Shown one piece after another: positions 1-6,345 of a stretch of DNA of 10,177 nt. Source of the stretch: an uncultured Clostridia bacterium. GTDB lineage: Bacteria; Bacillota; Clostridia; Oscillospirales; Oscillospiraceae. Below the pieces are notes generated by a model. The model saw nothing but the letters and a program-made list of their open reading frames with translations, did no database searches and had not been told where the DNA came from. How positions within the stretch are numbered: position 1 is the stretch's first letter; every line of letters starts with the position of its first letter. The stretch spans positions 1 to 10,177 of the forward strand of contig CAMWSZ010000073.1 of NCBI GenBank assembly GCA_947177005.1, read 5' to 3'. The position numbers and the translations under genes were made by a program.

Positions 1-1
1 G

Positions 2-592
2 TCCTGCACCTCCCCCACGGTGCTGTACGACAACCGGATCAAATCGAATCCCGCCGTCACACAGGTGGGCGTGGACAACGACGAGGCAATGGAGCTGGCG
101 GTGGCCAGACTGAAAGAGCTGGGCCACAAAAAAATCGGGTATCTGAGCAGTGCCCTGGGGTCGTATATCTACCGGGCGCGGTACGCGGCGTTTTTCCGCG
201 CCCTGCGGCAGAACCGTTTGTACACCCACAGCTCTCTGGCCGGGTATGCGTACCGGATCACCGAGTGCCTGGAACGGTATTTTCCCCGCCTGCTGGAGCG
301 GGGCTGTACGGCGGTCATTTGCAGTCACGACTTACTGGCCCATTCGCTGCTGATTCACTGTATGGAGCGCGGCGTCAAGGTGCCGGAGGAGCTGAGCGTG
401 GTGGGCTTCGACGACCTGCCGCTGTGCCGGTACACGCTGCCGCCCCTGACCACAATCCGGCAAAACCGTACAGAGCTGGGGAAAAGCGCGTTTTACGCGC
501 TGTCCAGCCAAATCGAGCGGACGCCTATCAGCACGCTCCTGCTGCACGCGGAGCTGGTCGAGCGGGCGTCGTCTGGCCCCGCGCCCCAGTGA
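2..592 (+). CDS. LacI-family transcriptional regulator, C-terminal part (5' end outside window)
   Basis: The frame is open from base 2, so the gene enters from the left edge; the GTG at 20 has no ribosome binding site and is not taken as the start. The visible 196 codons cover most of the sugar-binding-protein-like effector domain of LacI/GalR repressors. Family signatures are VGVDNDEAM followed by AVARLKELGHKKIGYL (second half of the N-lobe), TAVICSHDLLA (C-lobe) and the hallmark VPEELSVVGFDD, then PPLTTIRQNRTELGKSAF. The N-terminal helix-turn-helix that would bind DNA is not in the window. Such proteins usually sense a sugar or related ligand and repress a nearby catabolic operon; the target here probably lies upstream and the ligand cannot be read from the sequence. 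The gene ends 4 bases before a strong hairpin terminator and faces a convergent lipoprotein gene. The family call is firm, the specificity unknown. Confidence 0.93.
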   Translation, partial: SCTSPTVLYDNRIKSNPAVTQVGVDNDEAMELAVARLKELGHKKIGYLSSALGSYIYRARYAAFFRALRQNRLYTHSSLAGYAYRITECLERYFPRLLERGCTAVICSHDLLAHSLLIHCMERGVKVPEELSVVGFDDLPLCRYTLPPLTTIRQNRTELGKSAFYALSSQIERTPISTLLLHAELVERASSGPAPQ

Positions 593-596
593 ACAA

Positions 597-625
597 AGAG
601 GAAAGACCGTTGCGGTCTTTCCTCT
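597..625. terminator. Bidirectional hairpin terminator between convergent genes
   Basis: A perfect 13-bp stem (AGAGGAAAGACCG, 597-609, with its complement at 613-625) closes a TTG loop. It lies between the stop codons of the LacI-family gene (plus) and the lipoprotein gene (minus). T-rich sequence follows on the plus strand (GTCTTTGGTT), and a shorter TTTGTT follows on the minus strand, so it probably ends transcripts from both sides. Confidence 0.85.
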
Positions 626-633
626 GTCTTTGG

Positions 634-1602
634 TTATTCGGTTTTTTCCCACTTGCACCGGACGATGCATTCAAGCGTATAATCGCTGCCGCCGCAGTCA
701 ACGGTCATGGTAATGGTTGCGGTGCCGGGTCCTACCGCCGTGACGGTGCCGTCCTGACCGACCGCTGCAACAGTGCTGTCACTGCTGGAGTAGGTGCTGG
801 GGCATCCGGCGCCCGCGCCGGTGGGGACCAGCTTGAAATGCTCCTTCGGATTGAAGAAAGTCGCGTCGGAGTGGCTGGCGGTGACGGCCGGGGTGGCTGT
901 ACTGTTGTTGGCGGACGCTGGCGGCAGCACCGGTTCGTCATCTTTCTGCGTATTGGCGGGCTTGTCCGTTTTATTTGTGTCAGACGGCTGGGCGGTTTTA
1001 TCGTCCTTTTTCCAATTGCACCGGACAATACATTCAAAATCATACTGCCCGTTGCTCTCCACATGCATTTTGACCTTTGTCGTCCCGGGCGCTACGGCCT
1101 TGACGGTGCCCGTGTTGGAATCGACGGAGGCGATTTTGTCATCGTCAACCGAATAGGTACAGGCATACGTGCCTGACACGCCCTTCGGCAGATACCGGAA
1201 GCTCTCCCCCGCGCTGAAAAATGTCACATCTGTATGGCTTGGGGTGACGGTCTCCGCGGCGGCGGCAGCGTCAGGTTCAGGAGGCGCGGCGGGAGTGGAC
1301 GGAGCGGTTGTCTGGACCGGTTCCGCCGGGAACTGGACGGAAACGTCCGGAACCGCGGGTCCGTCACTGGCAATATCCGGCTCCTCCGATACCGGCACAG
1401 CAGGCGCAGGAGGGTCCGGTTCGGACGCGGGGTCCGTGTCCGTGGCCGGTATGGATACGGAGGGGATCGACGCGAGATTGTCCTCCGAGAACAGCTTGTC
1501 CAGCAGGCCGGCTCCCTTTTCCGCGATTGACTCGAAGCTGCATCCGGTCATCAGGAGGGCCGGAAGCAGTAAAGAAACAGCTATTGTTTTGATACGTTTC
1601 AT
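634..1602 (-). CDS. Lipoprotein with two tandem BIG2-like Ig domains
   Basis: A 322-residue exported lipoprotein of unknown specific role. The start is the ATG at 1602, because it begins directly with a lipoprotein signal peptide (MKRIKTIAVSLLLPALLMTGC); the frame extends 14 codons further upstream but without a signal. An AGAAAGG motif precedes the start. The lipobox LMTGC puts the lipidated cysteine at residue 21, so the mature protein should be anchored on the outer face of the membrane. Residues 45-118 are a Pro/Ala/Asp-rich low-complexity linker. Two homologous units follow, at about 120-199 and 241-320, each running from a T-x-S-H-[TS]-D-[VA]-T-F-F motif through a BIG2-like core (DGTVTAVGPGTATITM in unit 2) to ECIVRC[NK]W. 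A Lys/Asp/Pro/Thr-rich spacer (200-238) separates them. BIG2 domains are commonly found in surface and adhesion proteins; a surface-binding or structural role is inference. There is no recognisable enzyme domain. The gene stands alone and ends at the shared hairpin. Confidence 0.85.
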   Translation of the reverse strand: MKRIKTIAVSLLLPALLMTGCSFESIAEKGAGLLDKLFSEDNLASIPSVSIPATDTDPASEPDPPAPAVPVSEEPDIASDGPAVPDVSVQFPAEPVQTTAPSTPAAPPEPDAAAAAETVTPSHTDVTFFSAGESFRYLPKGVSGTYACTYSVDDDKIASVDSNTGTVKAVAPGTTKVKMHVESNGQYDFECIVRCNWKKDDKTAQPSDTNKTDKPANTQKDDEPVLPPASANNSTATPAVTASHSDATFFNPKEHFKLVPTGAGAGCPSTYSSSDSTVAAVGQDGTVTAVGPGTATITMTVDCGGSDYTLECIVRCKWEKTE

Positions 1603-1760
1603 GATAAATGCGACCTTTCTCTCTGCGTATAGTTGTTGGAACACAAGATAATACTATAGTTATCGGCTTGACTGCGGCGGGGTATAAGCCGGTACGGTGA
1701 ATAATTTTTCATACCGTCCCGTTCATTTTATCATAGCAGAACGCCCCACGGGACGCCAGA

Positions 1761-1801
1761 GATTTGATTCTTAAAATAAACCTTTTTTCCGGAATCAAAT
1801 C
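1761..1801. repeat. Perfect 10-bp inverted repeat, possible operator or RNA hairpin
   Basis: GATTTGATTC at 1761-1770 is exactly complementary to GAATCAAATC at 1792-1801, with an AT-rich 21-base spacer. It lies in the noncoding region between divergent genes, upstream of the promoter at 1920. No T-run follows, so it is not a typical terminator. It could be two half-sites for a dimeric regulator or part of an RNA structure; the function is not shown. Confidence 0.5.
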
Positions 1802-1919
1802 CTCTTGCATCACAGGATAATTCTGCTAAAATAGACCGTGCAGAGCCTGTTTGTCTATAAATGAAAGACAGATAGTCATACGGTTTTTCTCATTTTCGGA
1901 TCATATGCGGGAACATCTG

Positions 1920-1948
1920 TTGACATGTATTTTTATTTCCTATATAGT
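1920..1948 (+). promoter_or_regulatory. Sigma-A-type promoter for the DUF5684/AIM24 genes
   Basis: TTGACA (1920-1925, perfect -35) is separated by 17 bases from TATAGT (1943-1948, 5 of 6 matches to the -10 consensus). Transcription would start near 1955, giving a leader of about 128 bases before the ATG at 2083. It is the best promoter match in this gap. Confidence 0.75.
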
Positions 1949-2082
1949 ATGTGACGGCAAGCGCCAAAATTGCAGAATACGTTTCAGGTTCTGTAAAATA
2001 GAGAGAGGGGTGTGAAAAAACGGTCCGGCATAACCCCAGAGATACCGCCTGCACAAAAAAATCAAAGAAGGAGAAATCTGTT

Positions 2083-2412
2083 ATGTTATCCCTTATCGTT
2101 TCGATTATTGTTGCCGCCGCTCAGTGGCAATATTTCAAAAAAATGGGGCACGAGGGCTGGGAAGGCATTATCCCGATCTACAGCACCTATGTGATCTTCC
2201 AGGAGCTGTATGGAAACGGCTGGAGAATGCTTCTGCTGCTGATTCCCCTCTTCAATATCTTTGTGATCTTCAAGCTGAATATTGATCTGGCCCACGCCTT
2301 CAATCTGAATACCGGTTTCGGAATCGGCCTGACCCTGCTGGCACCCATTTTCAGCTGCATTCTGGGCTTTGGCAGTTCCATTTATCGTGACGGTTCTATG
2401 GCAAGAGTCTGA
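2083..2412 (+). CDS. Small DUF5684-family membrane protein
   Basis: A 109-residue integral membrane protein. The ATG at 2083 follows GAAGGAG (2067-2073) with 9 bases of spacing. It has three hydrophobic segments, at about residues 1-15, 47-64 and 77-97. The family-like pattern is present: an aromatic/Lys stretch after the first helix (WQYFKKMGHEGWEGIIPIYSTY, residues 15-36, where G-W-x-x-I-I-P-I-Y is the hallmark), a leucine-rich second helix containing LLLIPLFNIF, then DLAHAF, and a Gly-rich third segment with TGFGIGL and the closing ILGFG. The length fits the core of this family. The biochemical role of DUF5684 is unknown. The gene is followed 66 bases later by the AIM24-family gene with no hairpin between, so they may be co-transcribed. 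The family assignment rests on remembered sequence pattern. Confidence 0.8.
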   Translation: MLSLIVSIIVAAAQWQYFKKMGHEGWEGIIPIYSTYVIFQELYGNGWRMLLLLIPLFNIFVIFKLNIDLAHAFNLNTGFGIGLTLLAPIFSCILGFGSSIYRDGSMARV

Positions 2413-2420
2413 TATTTTTC

Positions 2421-2449
2421 TTGCAAGCTCTCTTAAATTGTGAGACAAT
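2421..2449 (+). promoter_or_regulatory. Possible internal promoter upstream of the AIM24-family gene
   Basis: TTGCAA (2421-2426), 17 bases, then GACAAT (2444-2449): four of six matches in each box. It lies in the 66-base gap between the DUF5684 and AIM24 genes and would give a leader of about 25 bases. Read-through from the 1920 promoter is equally possible. Confidence 0.4.
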
Positions 2450-2478
2450 AGCCCTATCTTACTTATGGAGGCCGGCAC

Positions 2479-3252
2479 ATGTATACAGTCAATAATTTTA
2501 TCGGCAGCGACCGCACTAATCCCAATATCCTGATTAAAGACGAGCTGGGTTCGTTCACGGTCATCGAATATGCGAAAGACCTCAGCGTAACCCCGCAGAC
2601 TGCGGCCACGGCGTACTACAACTCACTGATGAACATCCGGCGCCGCCAGCTGATCTGCGACCTGAGCCAATCAGGCGCGACGGTTCAGTCGGGCGCGATG
2701 CAGTGGATGCTGGGGGACGTACAGGTATCGGCGGGCGTCAAATCGGCGGCCGACCTGATCGGCAAGGCGTTCAAGGGCAAGGCCACCGGCGAGTCCGCCA
2801 TTAAGCCGGAGTACAGCGGCAGCGGCGTGCTGACCCTGGAGCCGACATATAAGCACCTGATTTTATCGGACACGGCGGACTGGGGCGGCGGCGTGGTTCT
2901 GGACGACGGCCTGTTTCTGGCCTGCGAGAGCGGTCTGACCCAGAAAATCGCGGCCAGAAGCAATTTTTCCTCGGCGGTTGCCGGGGGCGAAGGACTGTTC
3001 AATCTCTCCCTGAACGGACGGCAGGGGGTGTTTTGTCTGGAGGCGAACTGTCCAAAGGAGGAGCTGGTGGAAATCAATTTGCAGAACGACGTCATCAAGA
3101 TCGACGGGAATTTTGCCATTGCCTGGTCCTCCAGCCTGAGCTTCACGGTAGAGCGCACCACCAAAACATTGGTGGGGTCTGCGGCGTCCGGGGAGGGTCT
3201 GGTGAACGTCTACCGCGGCACCGGCCGCATCTGGATGATGCCGCTGGGCTGA
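2479..3252 (+). CDS. AIM24-family protein (DUF124 type)
   Basis: A 257-residue soluble protein with no signal peptide or membrane helix. The ATG at 2479 follows GGAGG (2467-2471) with 7 bases of spacing. The sequence is the Gly-rich, beta-strand-rich pattern of the AIM24 family: SGATVQSGAMQWMLGDV (residues 64-80), a Lys/Gly segment with GKATGESAIKPEYSGSGVL, LEPTYKHLIL, GGGVVLDDGLFLACESG, SSAVAGGEGLFNL, NDVIKIDGNFAIAWSSSL and the ending SGEGLVNVYRGTGRIWMMP. Family members resemble the yeast mitochondrial protein Aim24; the bacterial function is unknown and probably structural or scaffold-like rather than enzymatic. The gene follows a DUF5684 membrane protein, which may be a partner, and ends at a strong terminator. 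The family call is strong, the role unresolved. Confidence 0.9.
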   Translation: MYTVNNFIGSDRTNPNILIKDELGSFTVIEYAKDLSVTPQTAATAYYNSLMNIRRRQLICDLSQSGATVQSGAMQWMLGDVQVSAGVKSAADLIGKAFKGKATGESAIKPEYSGSGVLTLEPTYKHLILSDTADWGGGVVLDDGLFLACESGLTQKIAARSNFSSAVAGGEGLFNLSLNGRQGVFCLEANCPKEELVEINLQNDVIKIDGNFAIAWSSSLSFTVERTTKTLVGSAASGEGLVNVYRGTGRIWMMPLG

Positions 3253-3279
3253 TCCATACTTTTATAGATACGAGGCAAA

Positions 3280-3316
3280 CCCGGGAACTGTTGCACAGTT
3301 CCCGGGAAAATTTTTT
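3280..3316 (+). terminator. Rho-independent terminator after the AIM24-family gene
   Basis: A perfect 12-bp stem (CCCGGGAACTGT, 3280-3291, with its complement at 3295-3306) closes a TGC loop. It is followed by AAAA and a run of six T (3311-3316). The stop codon of the convergent minus-strand gene sits in the T-run, so the same hairpin may also act, more weakly, on that strand. Confidence 0.92.
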
Positions 3317-4325
3317 ATGTAAGAAGCTCCTGCAATCGGTCCAGCAGATGCCCGAGCGCATACCAGACGGTTTCAAAGTGCATGAAATCTGTGGTATTTT
3401 TGTCCCACAGTACCTGTAGACTGGCGGGAAACTCATCATCCGAGTTCCAGAACTGGAGGATGACCGGCATAAAATCGAACAGAGGCAGACGGTAAGCAAC
3501 ATCGCCCTTGCCGCAGGGGACTCCGCCCAGCTGTTCGCAGGCCCGGGACAGTTCCGTTTCCCGATGGTCAAAAAGGCGGGTCTGACGTGCGGTGAGGCTT
3601 CCGCCGCTGCCCGGATTGTTGGCGGCGTTGACCAGATTGCCAATAGCGGTAAACTCCCCTGACAGAGAGCAGCCGTCTTTGGCATTGCACAGCAGGTCGT
3701 AGAAGGTCATCGTCTCGTTGAAGCCCGCTTCCCTGACGATACCGTTTTCCTCCCATGTGACGGTTCCGTCCGTGCGGCGGATCTGGTAGGTACGGTTCAG
3801 GCAGCGGATGTACAGATAGTCTTTGTCCCCGTCCAGATGAAATTTTTGCGCCATTTTTTCCTGATCGTATTGGGCAAAGGCGCGGGCCATTTGCCGTTTG
3901 GTGATCTCGTAGTTGGACATCCGTTTACAGACGCAGTAATCGCAGACCGTTTTTTTCAGGGTGGACTTTTCGGGACACTCATAGACAATACCGTCCCCGG
4001 TTTCGGTGGCCTTGATGTCCAGCTGTTCTATGGGGTGCATAGGTCTTCCGGCCACAAATGTCAGATAGAAACAGGCGAGGGTCACATACTTCTGCCCCGC
4101 CGTCTGCTCCGCCATACATTCCGCATAAAAGGCTTGCAGGGTCTCATACAGACCGGCGGCCCGTTCCACCGGGATTTCTCCGTCCGGGGCGGAAGCGTCC
4201 CGCATTTCCAGCAGGACTTTCCGGTTGAACGGACTGACCGGCAACGAACTGTTCTTTTCCAGCGCGGCCCATTCCTCCGGCGAAACCGCCTGCCGGAGCC
4301 GTTCCAATAATTCTGCCTGTTTCAT
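3315..4325 (-). CDS. Fused DUF2115-like and DUF3786 domain protein
   Basis: A 336-residue cytoplasmic protein, start ATG at 4325, 2 bases after the stop of the small upstream ORF. The frame stays open upstream to 4472, but that stretch is the out-of-frame shadow of the upstream ORF. Residues 1-135 form an alpha-helical domain ending in a cysteine cluster (C117 in YECPEK, then C128, C131 and C133 in CDYCVCK). This resembles DUF2115/UPF0305 proteins, which share a CP..K and C-x-x-C pattern and an HP motif (here MHPIEQ); this is a tentative match. Residues 136-336 are a complete DUF3786 domain: MSNYEITKRQMARAF, DYLYIRCLNRTYQI, FYDLLCNAKDGCSLSGEF, GDVAYRLPLFDFMPV and FWNSDDEFPASLQVLWDKN, closing with FMHFETVWYALGHLL. 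M136 looks like the original start of a free-standing DUF3786 protein, so this appears to be a gene fusion. The function of both domains is unknown; metal binding by the cysteines is inference. No good ribosome binding site precedes the ATG. Confidence 0.82.
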   Translation of the reverse strand: MKQAELLERLRQAVSPEEWAALEKNSSLPVSPFNRKVLLEMRDASAPDGEIPVERAAGLYETLQAFYAECMAEQTAGQKYVTLACFYLTFVAGRPMHPIEQLDIKATETGDGIVYECPEKSTLKKTVCDYCVCKRMSNYEITKRQMARAFAQYDQEKMAQKFHLDGDKDYLYIRCLNRTYQIRRTDGTVTWEENGIVREAGFNETMTFYDLLCNAKDGCSLSGEFTAIGNLVNAANNPGSGGSLTARQTRLFDHRETELSRACEQLGGVPCGKGDVAYRLPLFDFMPVILQFWNSDDEFPASLQVLWDKNTTDFMHFETVWYALGHLLDRLQELLT

Positions 4326-4327
4326 GC

Positions 4328-4483
4328 TTATTCTGCAATCGCCCAGCCGCAGACGGTCTTTGACAGCTCCACAGAACCGTCCGGAATGCCGCTCCAATAG
4401 GGGCTGGAGTTGTCCAGGGGGTGGGAGAGCTCGATCCAGCGGCAGTTTTTGGCCTTTGCCAAGGCGTCCCAAAGCTGACTCAT
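4328..4483 (-). pseudogene. N-terminal stub of a cyclase-family (PF04199) enzyme, 51 codons
   Basis: A short ORF on the minus strand, ATG at 4483 and TAA at 4330-4328, preceded by AGGAGG (complement of 4495-4500) at 11 bases. It begins MSQLWDALAKAKNCR and continues WIELSHPLDNSSPYWSGIP, then ends SVELSKTVCGWAIAE. This matches the remembered start of bacterial cyclase-family/kynurenine-formamidase-like proteins, where [VI][DE]LSHP opens the first conserved block. Full-length members run to about 200-250 residues and carry a metal-binding H-x-x-T-H-x-D-x-P block, which is absent here. Similarity stops near W47 (about base 4343), and what follows belongs to the next gene. It looks like a deletion remnant that kept its promoter and ribosome binding site. 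It overlaps nothing and ends 2 bases before the DUF3786 fusion start, so its translation may be used to load ribosomes for that gene. Alternatively it is a maintained microprotein. Confidence 0.7.
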
Positions 4484-4522
4484 TTAATAATGTTCCTCCT
4501 GTTTTTGTAGGTTTATGGAATC

Positions 4523-4550
4523 AGTATAACAGATTTTTGGAAATTTGCAA
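4523..4550 (-). promoter_or_regulatory. Promoter for the cyclase stub/DUF3786 transcript
   Basis: Read on the minus strand: TTGCAA (4550-4545), 16 bases, TATACT (4528-4523, 5 of 6 matches to the -10 consensus). Transcription would start near 4516, about 33 bases before the ATG at 4483. Confidence 0.6.
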
Positions 4551-4589
4551 CCGAAAAAATCATTCCGCTGCGCACATCCGCGGCCTCGC

Positions 4590-4618
4590 TTGACAACCTG
4601 CTGTAAAAAGTATAGTAT
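4590..4618 (+). promoter_or_regulatory. Promoter for the M3 oligoendopeptidase gene
   Basis: A perfect -35 TTGACA (4590-4595) lies 17 bases before TAGTAT (4613-4618); the overlapping TATAGT at 4611-4616 would give a 15-base spacer. The expected start near 4624 falls just before the ribosome binding site, so the leader is very short. It is divergent from the minus-strand promoter at 4523-4550. Confidence 0.65.
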
Positions 4619-4640
4619 AGTCCGCAAAGGAGGTTCCGCT

Positions 4641-6326
4641 ATGAAATTCAGTGAAATGCCCTATGTAAGACCCGATTTGGACGCCCTGAAGGAACAAACT
4701 GCCTCGATTCTGCACAGGCTCGAGACAGCCCGTTCCCCGCAGGAGCAAATCGACGCCTATTTGCAGTTTGAAGTCCAAAATAAAGAGACCGATACCGCCT
4801 GTGCGCTGGCCTATGCCCGGCACACCATGAATACAAAGGACCCCTATTATAATGCGGAAAACACGTATTTGGATGAAATCACGCCTTCGCTTCAGGAAAT
4901 GAGCCAAAAAATCCAGCTGGCCCTGCTGCGTTCCCCTTTCCGCACGGACCTGGAGGAACGTTTCGGAAAGCTGTTCTTCACGAATCTGGAGATCCGTGTC
5001 CGCACCGTCAGCCCGAAAATCAGGGCGCTGATGCAGGATGAGAACCGCCTGCAAAGCGAGTACCAGAATCTGTATGCCTCTGCAATGGTGGAATGGCGGG
5101 GCAGGCAGATTCCTCTGCCGAAGCTGCTGCCCTTCAAGGAGAGCACCAACCGCACGGTGCGCCGGGCCGCCTATGAGACCGAGGGCCGCTGGTTCGACGG
5201 GCATCAGGAACAGCTCGACAGCCTCTTTGACCGGCTGGTCAGGTGCCGTACCGAACAGGGCCGGGCGCTGGGCTACGAGAACTATCTCCCGCTGGGCTAT
5301 GACCGGATGTGCCGCAACTGCTACGGTCCGGCGGAGGTGGCCGCGTTCCGGGAACAGACCTTCCGGGAGATCACGCCGGCCGCCGCCAAGGTGAAGGAGG
5401 CCCAGCGGAAACGGCTCGGTCTGGACCGGCTGGCGCTGTACGACGACGCGCTCCGCTTCCCCGACGGAAACGCCGTCCCGCAGGGAACCGCGGACAGGAT
5501 CCTGGCCGCCGGACGGGAAGTTTACCGGGAACTCAGTCCGGAGACGGAGAAGTTTATCGGCTTTCTCTATGACAATGAGCTGCTGGACGTTTTGAGCAGA
5601 AAGGGCAAAGCCCCCGGCGGCTACTGTTCCGATTTCCCGCTCTATCAGTCCCCCTTTATTTTCGCCAATTTCAGCGGCACCAACGACGATGTGGACACTT
5701 TGACTCATGAAGCCGGTCACGCCTTCGCCTACTACCGCTCCTCCCGGCGGCACGCGCTGTCCGGACAGATCAGCCCCACCATGGAGGCGTGCGAGGTCCA
5801 CTCCATGTCCATGGAGTTCCTGACCGCCCCCTGGCATGAAAAATTTTTCGGTCCCCTTACGCAGAAATATGAGATCGAACACTGCGAAAACGCCCTTTCC
5901 TTCCTCCCATACGGCTGCATGGTGGATGAATTCCAGCATCTGGTCTACGAAAATCCCGGCCTGACCCCGGAACAGCGCAATGCGCTCTGGCTGGACCTGG
6001 AACACAAATACCGTCCCTGGATGGATTTCGGCCAGCTCCCCTTCTACAGCCGGGGCGCGGGCTGGCAGCGGCAGCTCCATATCTACCTCTGTCCCCTCTA
6101 TTATATCGACTACTGCATGGCGCAGACAGTGGCGTTTCAGTTCTGGCTGGCCTCCCTGCGGGACCCGGCGGACGCTTGGGCACGCTATCTCCGCTTTGTG
6201 GATGCCGGCGGTACGCAGACCTTCGCGGAGCTGGTGAGCGGGGCCGGATTGCAGCTGCCTTACGCACCCGGCTGTATCGGAGAGACCGGCGCGGCCGTTC
6301 TGGAATGGCTCGGTTTGTCAGATTAG
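4641..6326 (+). CDS. M3-family zinc oligoendopeptidase
   Basis: A 561-residue cytoplasmic metallopeptidase that cleaves short peptides. The ATG at 4641 follows AAAGGAGG (4626-4633) at 7 bases; the frame is open further upstream to 4545, but that part overlaps the promoter and is not coding. The zinc site is HEAGH at residues 356-360 (TLTHEAGHAF), with E357 as the catalytic base and H356 and H360 as ligands. The downstream block EACEVHSMSMEF (382-393) supplies the third ligand, most likely E385, 25 residues after H360 as in thimet-type enzymes. The helical N-terminal half, the central PLPKLLPFKESTNRTVRRAAYE region and the C-terminal LYYIDYCMAQTVAFQFW segment fit the M3 oligoendopeptidase group related to, but distinct from, PepF. 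There is no signal peptide. Length and all key residues look intact. The role is probably general peptide turnover; a more specific substrate cannot be inferred. It is probably transcribed alone. Confidence 0.95.
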   Translation: MKFSEMPYVRPDLDALKEQTASILHRLETARSPQEQIDAYLQFEVQNKETDTACALAYARHTMNTKDPYYNAENTYLDEITPSLQEMSQKIQLALLRSPFRTDLEERFGKLFFTNLEIRVRTVSPKIRALMQDENRLQSEYQNLYASAMVEWRGRQIPLPKLLPFKESTNRTVRRAAYETEGRWFDGHQEQLDSLFDRLVRCRTEQGRALGYENYLPLGYDRMCRNCYGPAEVAAFREQTFREITPAAAKVKEAQRKRLGLDRLALYDDALRFPDGNAVPQGTADRILAAGREVYRELSPETEKFIGFLYDNELLDVLSRKGKAPGGYCSDFPLYQSPFIFANFSGTNDDVDTLTHEAGHAFAYYRSSRRHALSGQISPTMEACEVHSMSMEFLTAPWHEKFFGPLTQKYEIEHCENALSFLPYGCMVDEFQHLVYENPGLTPEQRNALWLDLEHKYRPWMDFGQLPFYSRGAGWQRQLHIYLCPLYYIDYCMAQTVAFQFWLASLRDPADAWARYLRFVDAGGTQTFAELVSGAGLQLPYAPGCIGETGAAVLEWLGLSD

Positions 6327-6345
6327 ACCTTAAACCCTGAAAATC

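Larger units (their letters stand above)
1603..2082. other. AT-rich divergent intergenic region
   Basis: This 480-base gap separates the minus-strand lipoprotein gene from the plus-strand DUF5684 gene. It is clearly richer in A+T than its flanks. It holds a good plus-strand promoter (1920-1948), a perfect 10-bp inverted repeat (1761-1801), and an imperfect hairpin at 1694-1717 (ACGGTGAA against TTC-AT-ACCGT). A weaker plus-strand promoter-like pair is also present (TTGCAT at 1805-1810, 16 bases, TAAAAT at 1827-1832). I could not find a convincing -35/-10 pair for the minus-strand lipoprotein gene, although TATAGT/TATTAT-like -10 candidates exist near 1650-1662. No convincing protein-coding frame fills the gap. 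Confidence 0.6.

Noticed and set aside
265..1176. A 303-codon plus-strand frame spanning the LacI-family gene end and the lipoprotein gene
   Set aside because: It crosses the terminator hairpin and overlaps two well-supported genes in other frames; its product is low-complexity and domain-free.
1694..1717. Imperfect hairpin ACGGTGAA / TTC-AT-ACCGT as a terminator
   Set aside because: It has a two-base bulge, no downstream T-run and no gene ending nearby; it is noted only as a possible structure in the intergenic entry.
2012..2194. A 60-codon GTG-initiated frame in the leader of the DUF5684 gene
   Set aside because: It has a purine-rich motif upstream, but it runs more than 100 bases into the DUF5684 gene in another frame and its product resembles nothing. 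The leader itself is kept as a low-interest finding.
4326..4472. An N-terminal extension of the DUF3786 fusion protein to 4472
   Set aside because: The extra 49 codons are the out-of-frame reading of the cyclase stub, which has the better ribosome binding site and real family similarity. The ATG at 4325 is a plausible natural start.
4560..6080. A 506-codon open frame on the minus strand opposite the M3 peptidase
   Set aside because: It is an antisense shadow of a GC-rich gene with an unmistakable HEAGH motif. Its translation is Arg/Gly/Val-rich with no recognisable domain, and it has no ribosome binding site.
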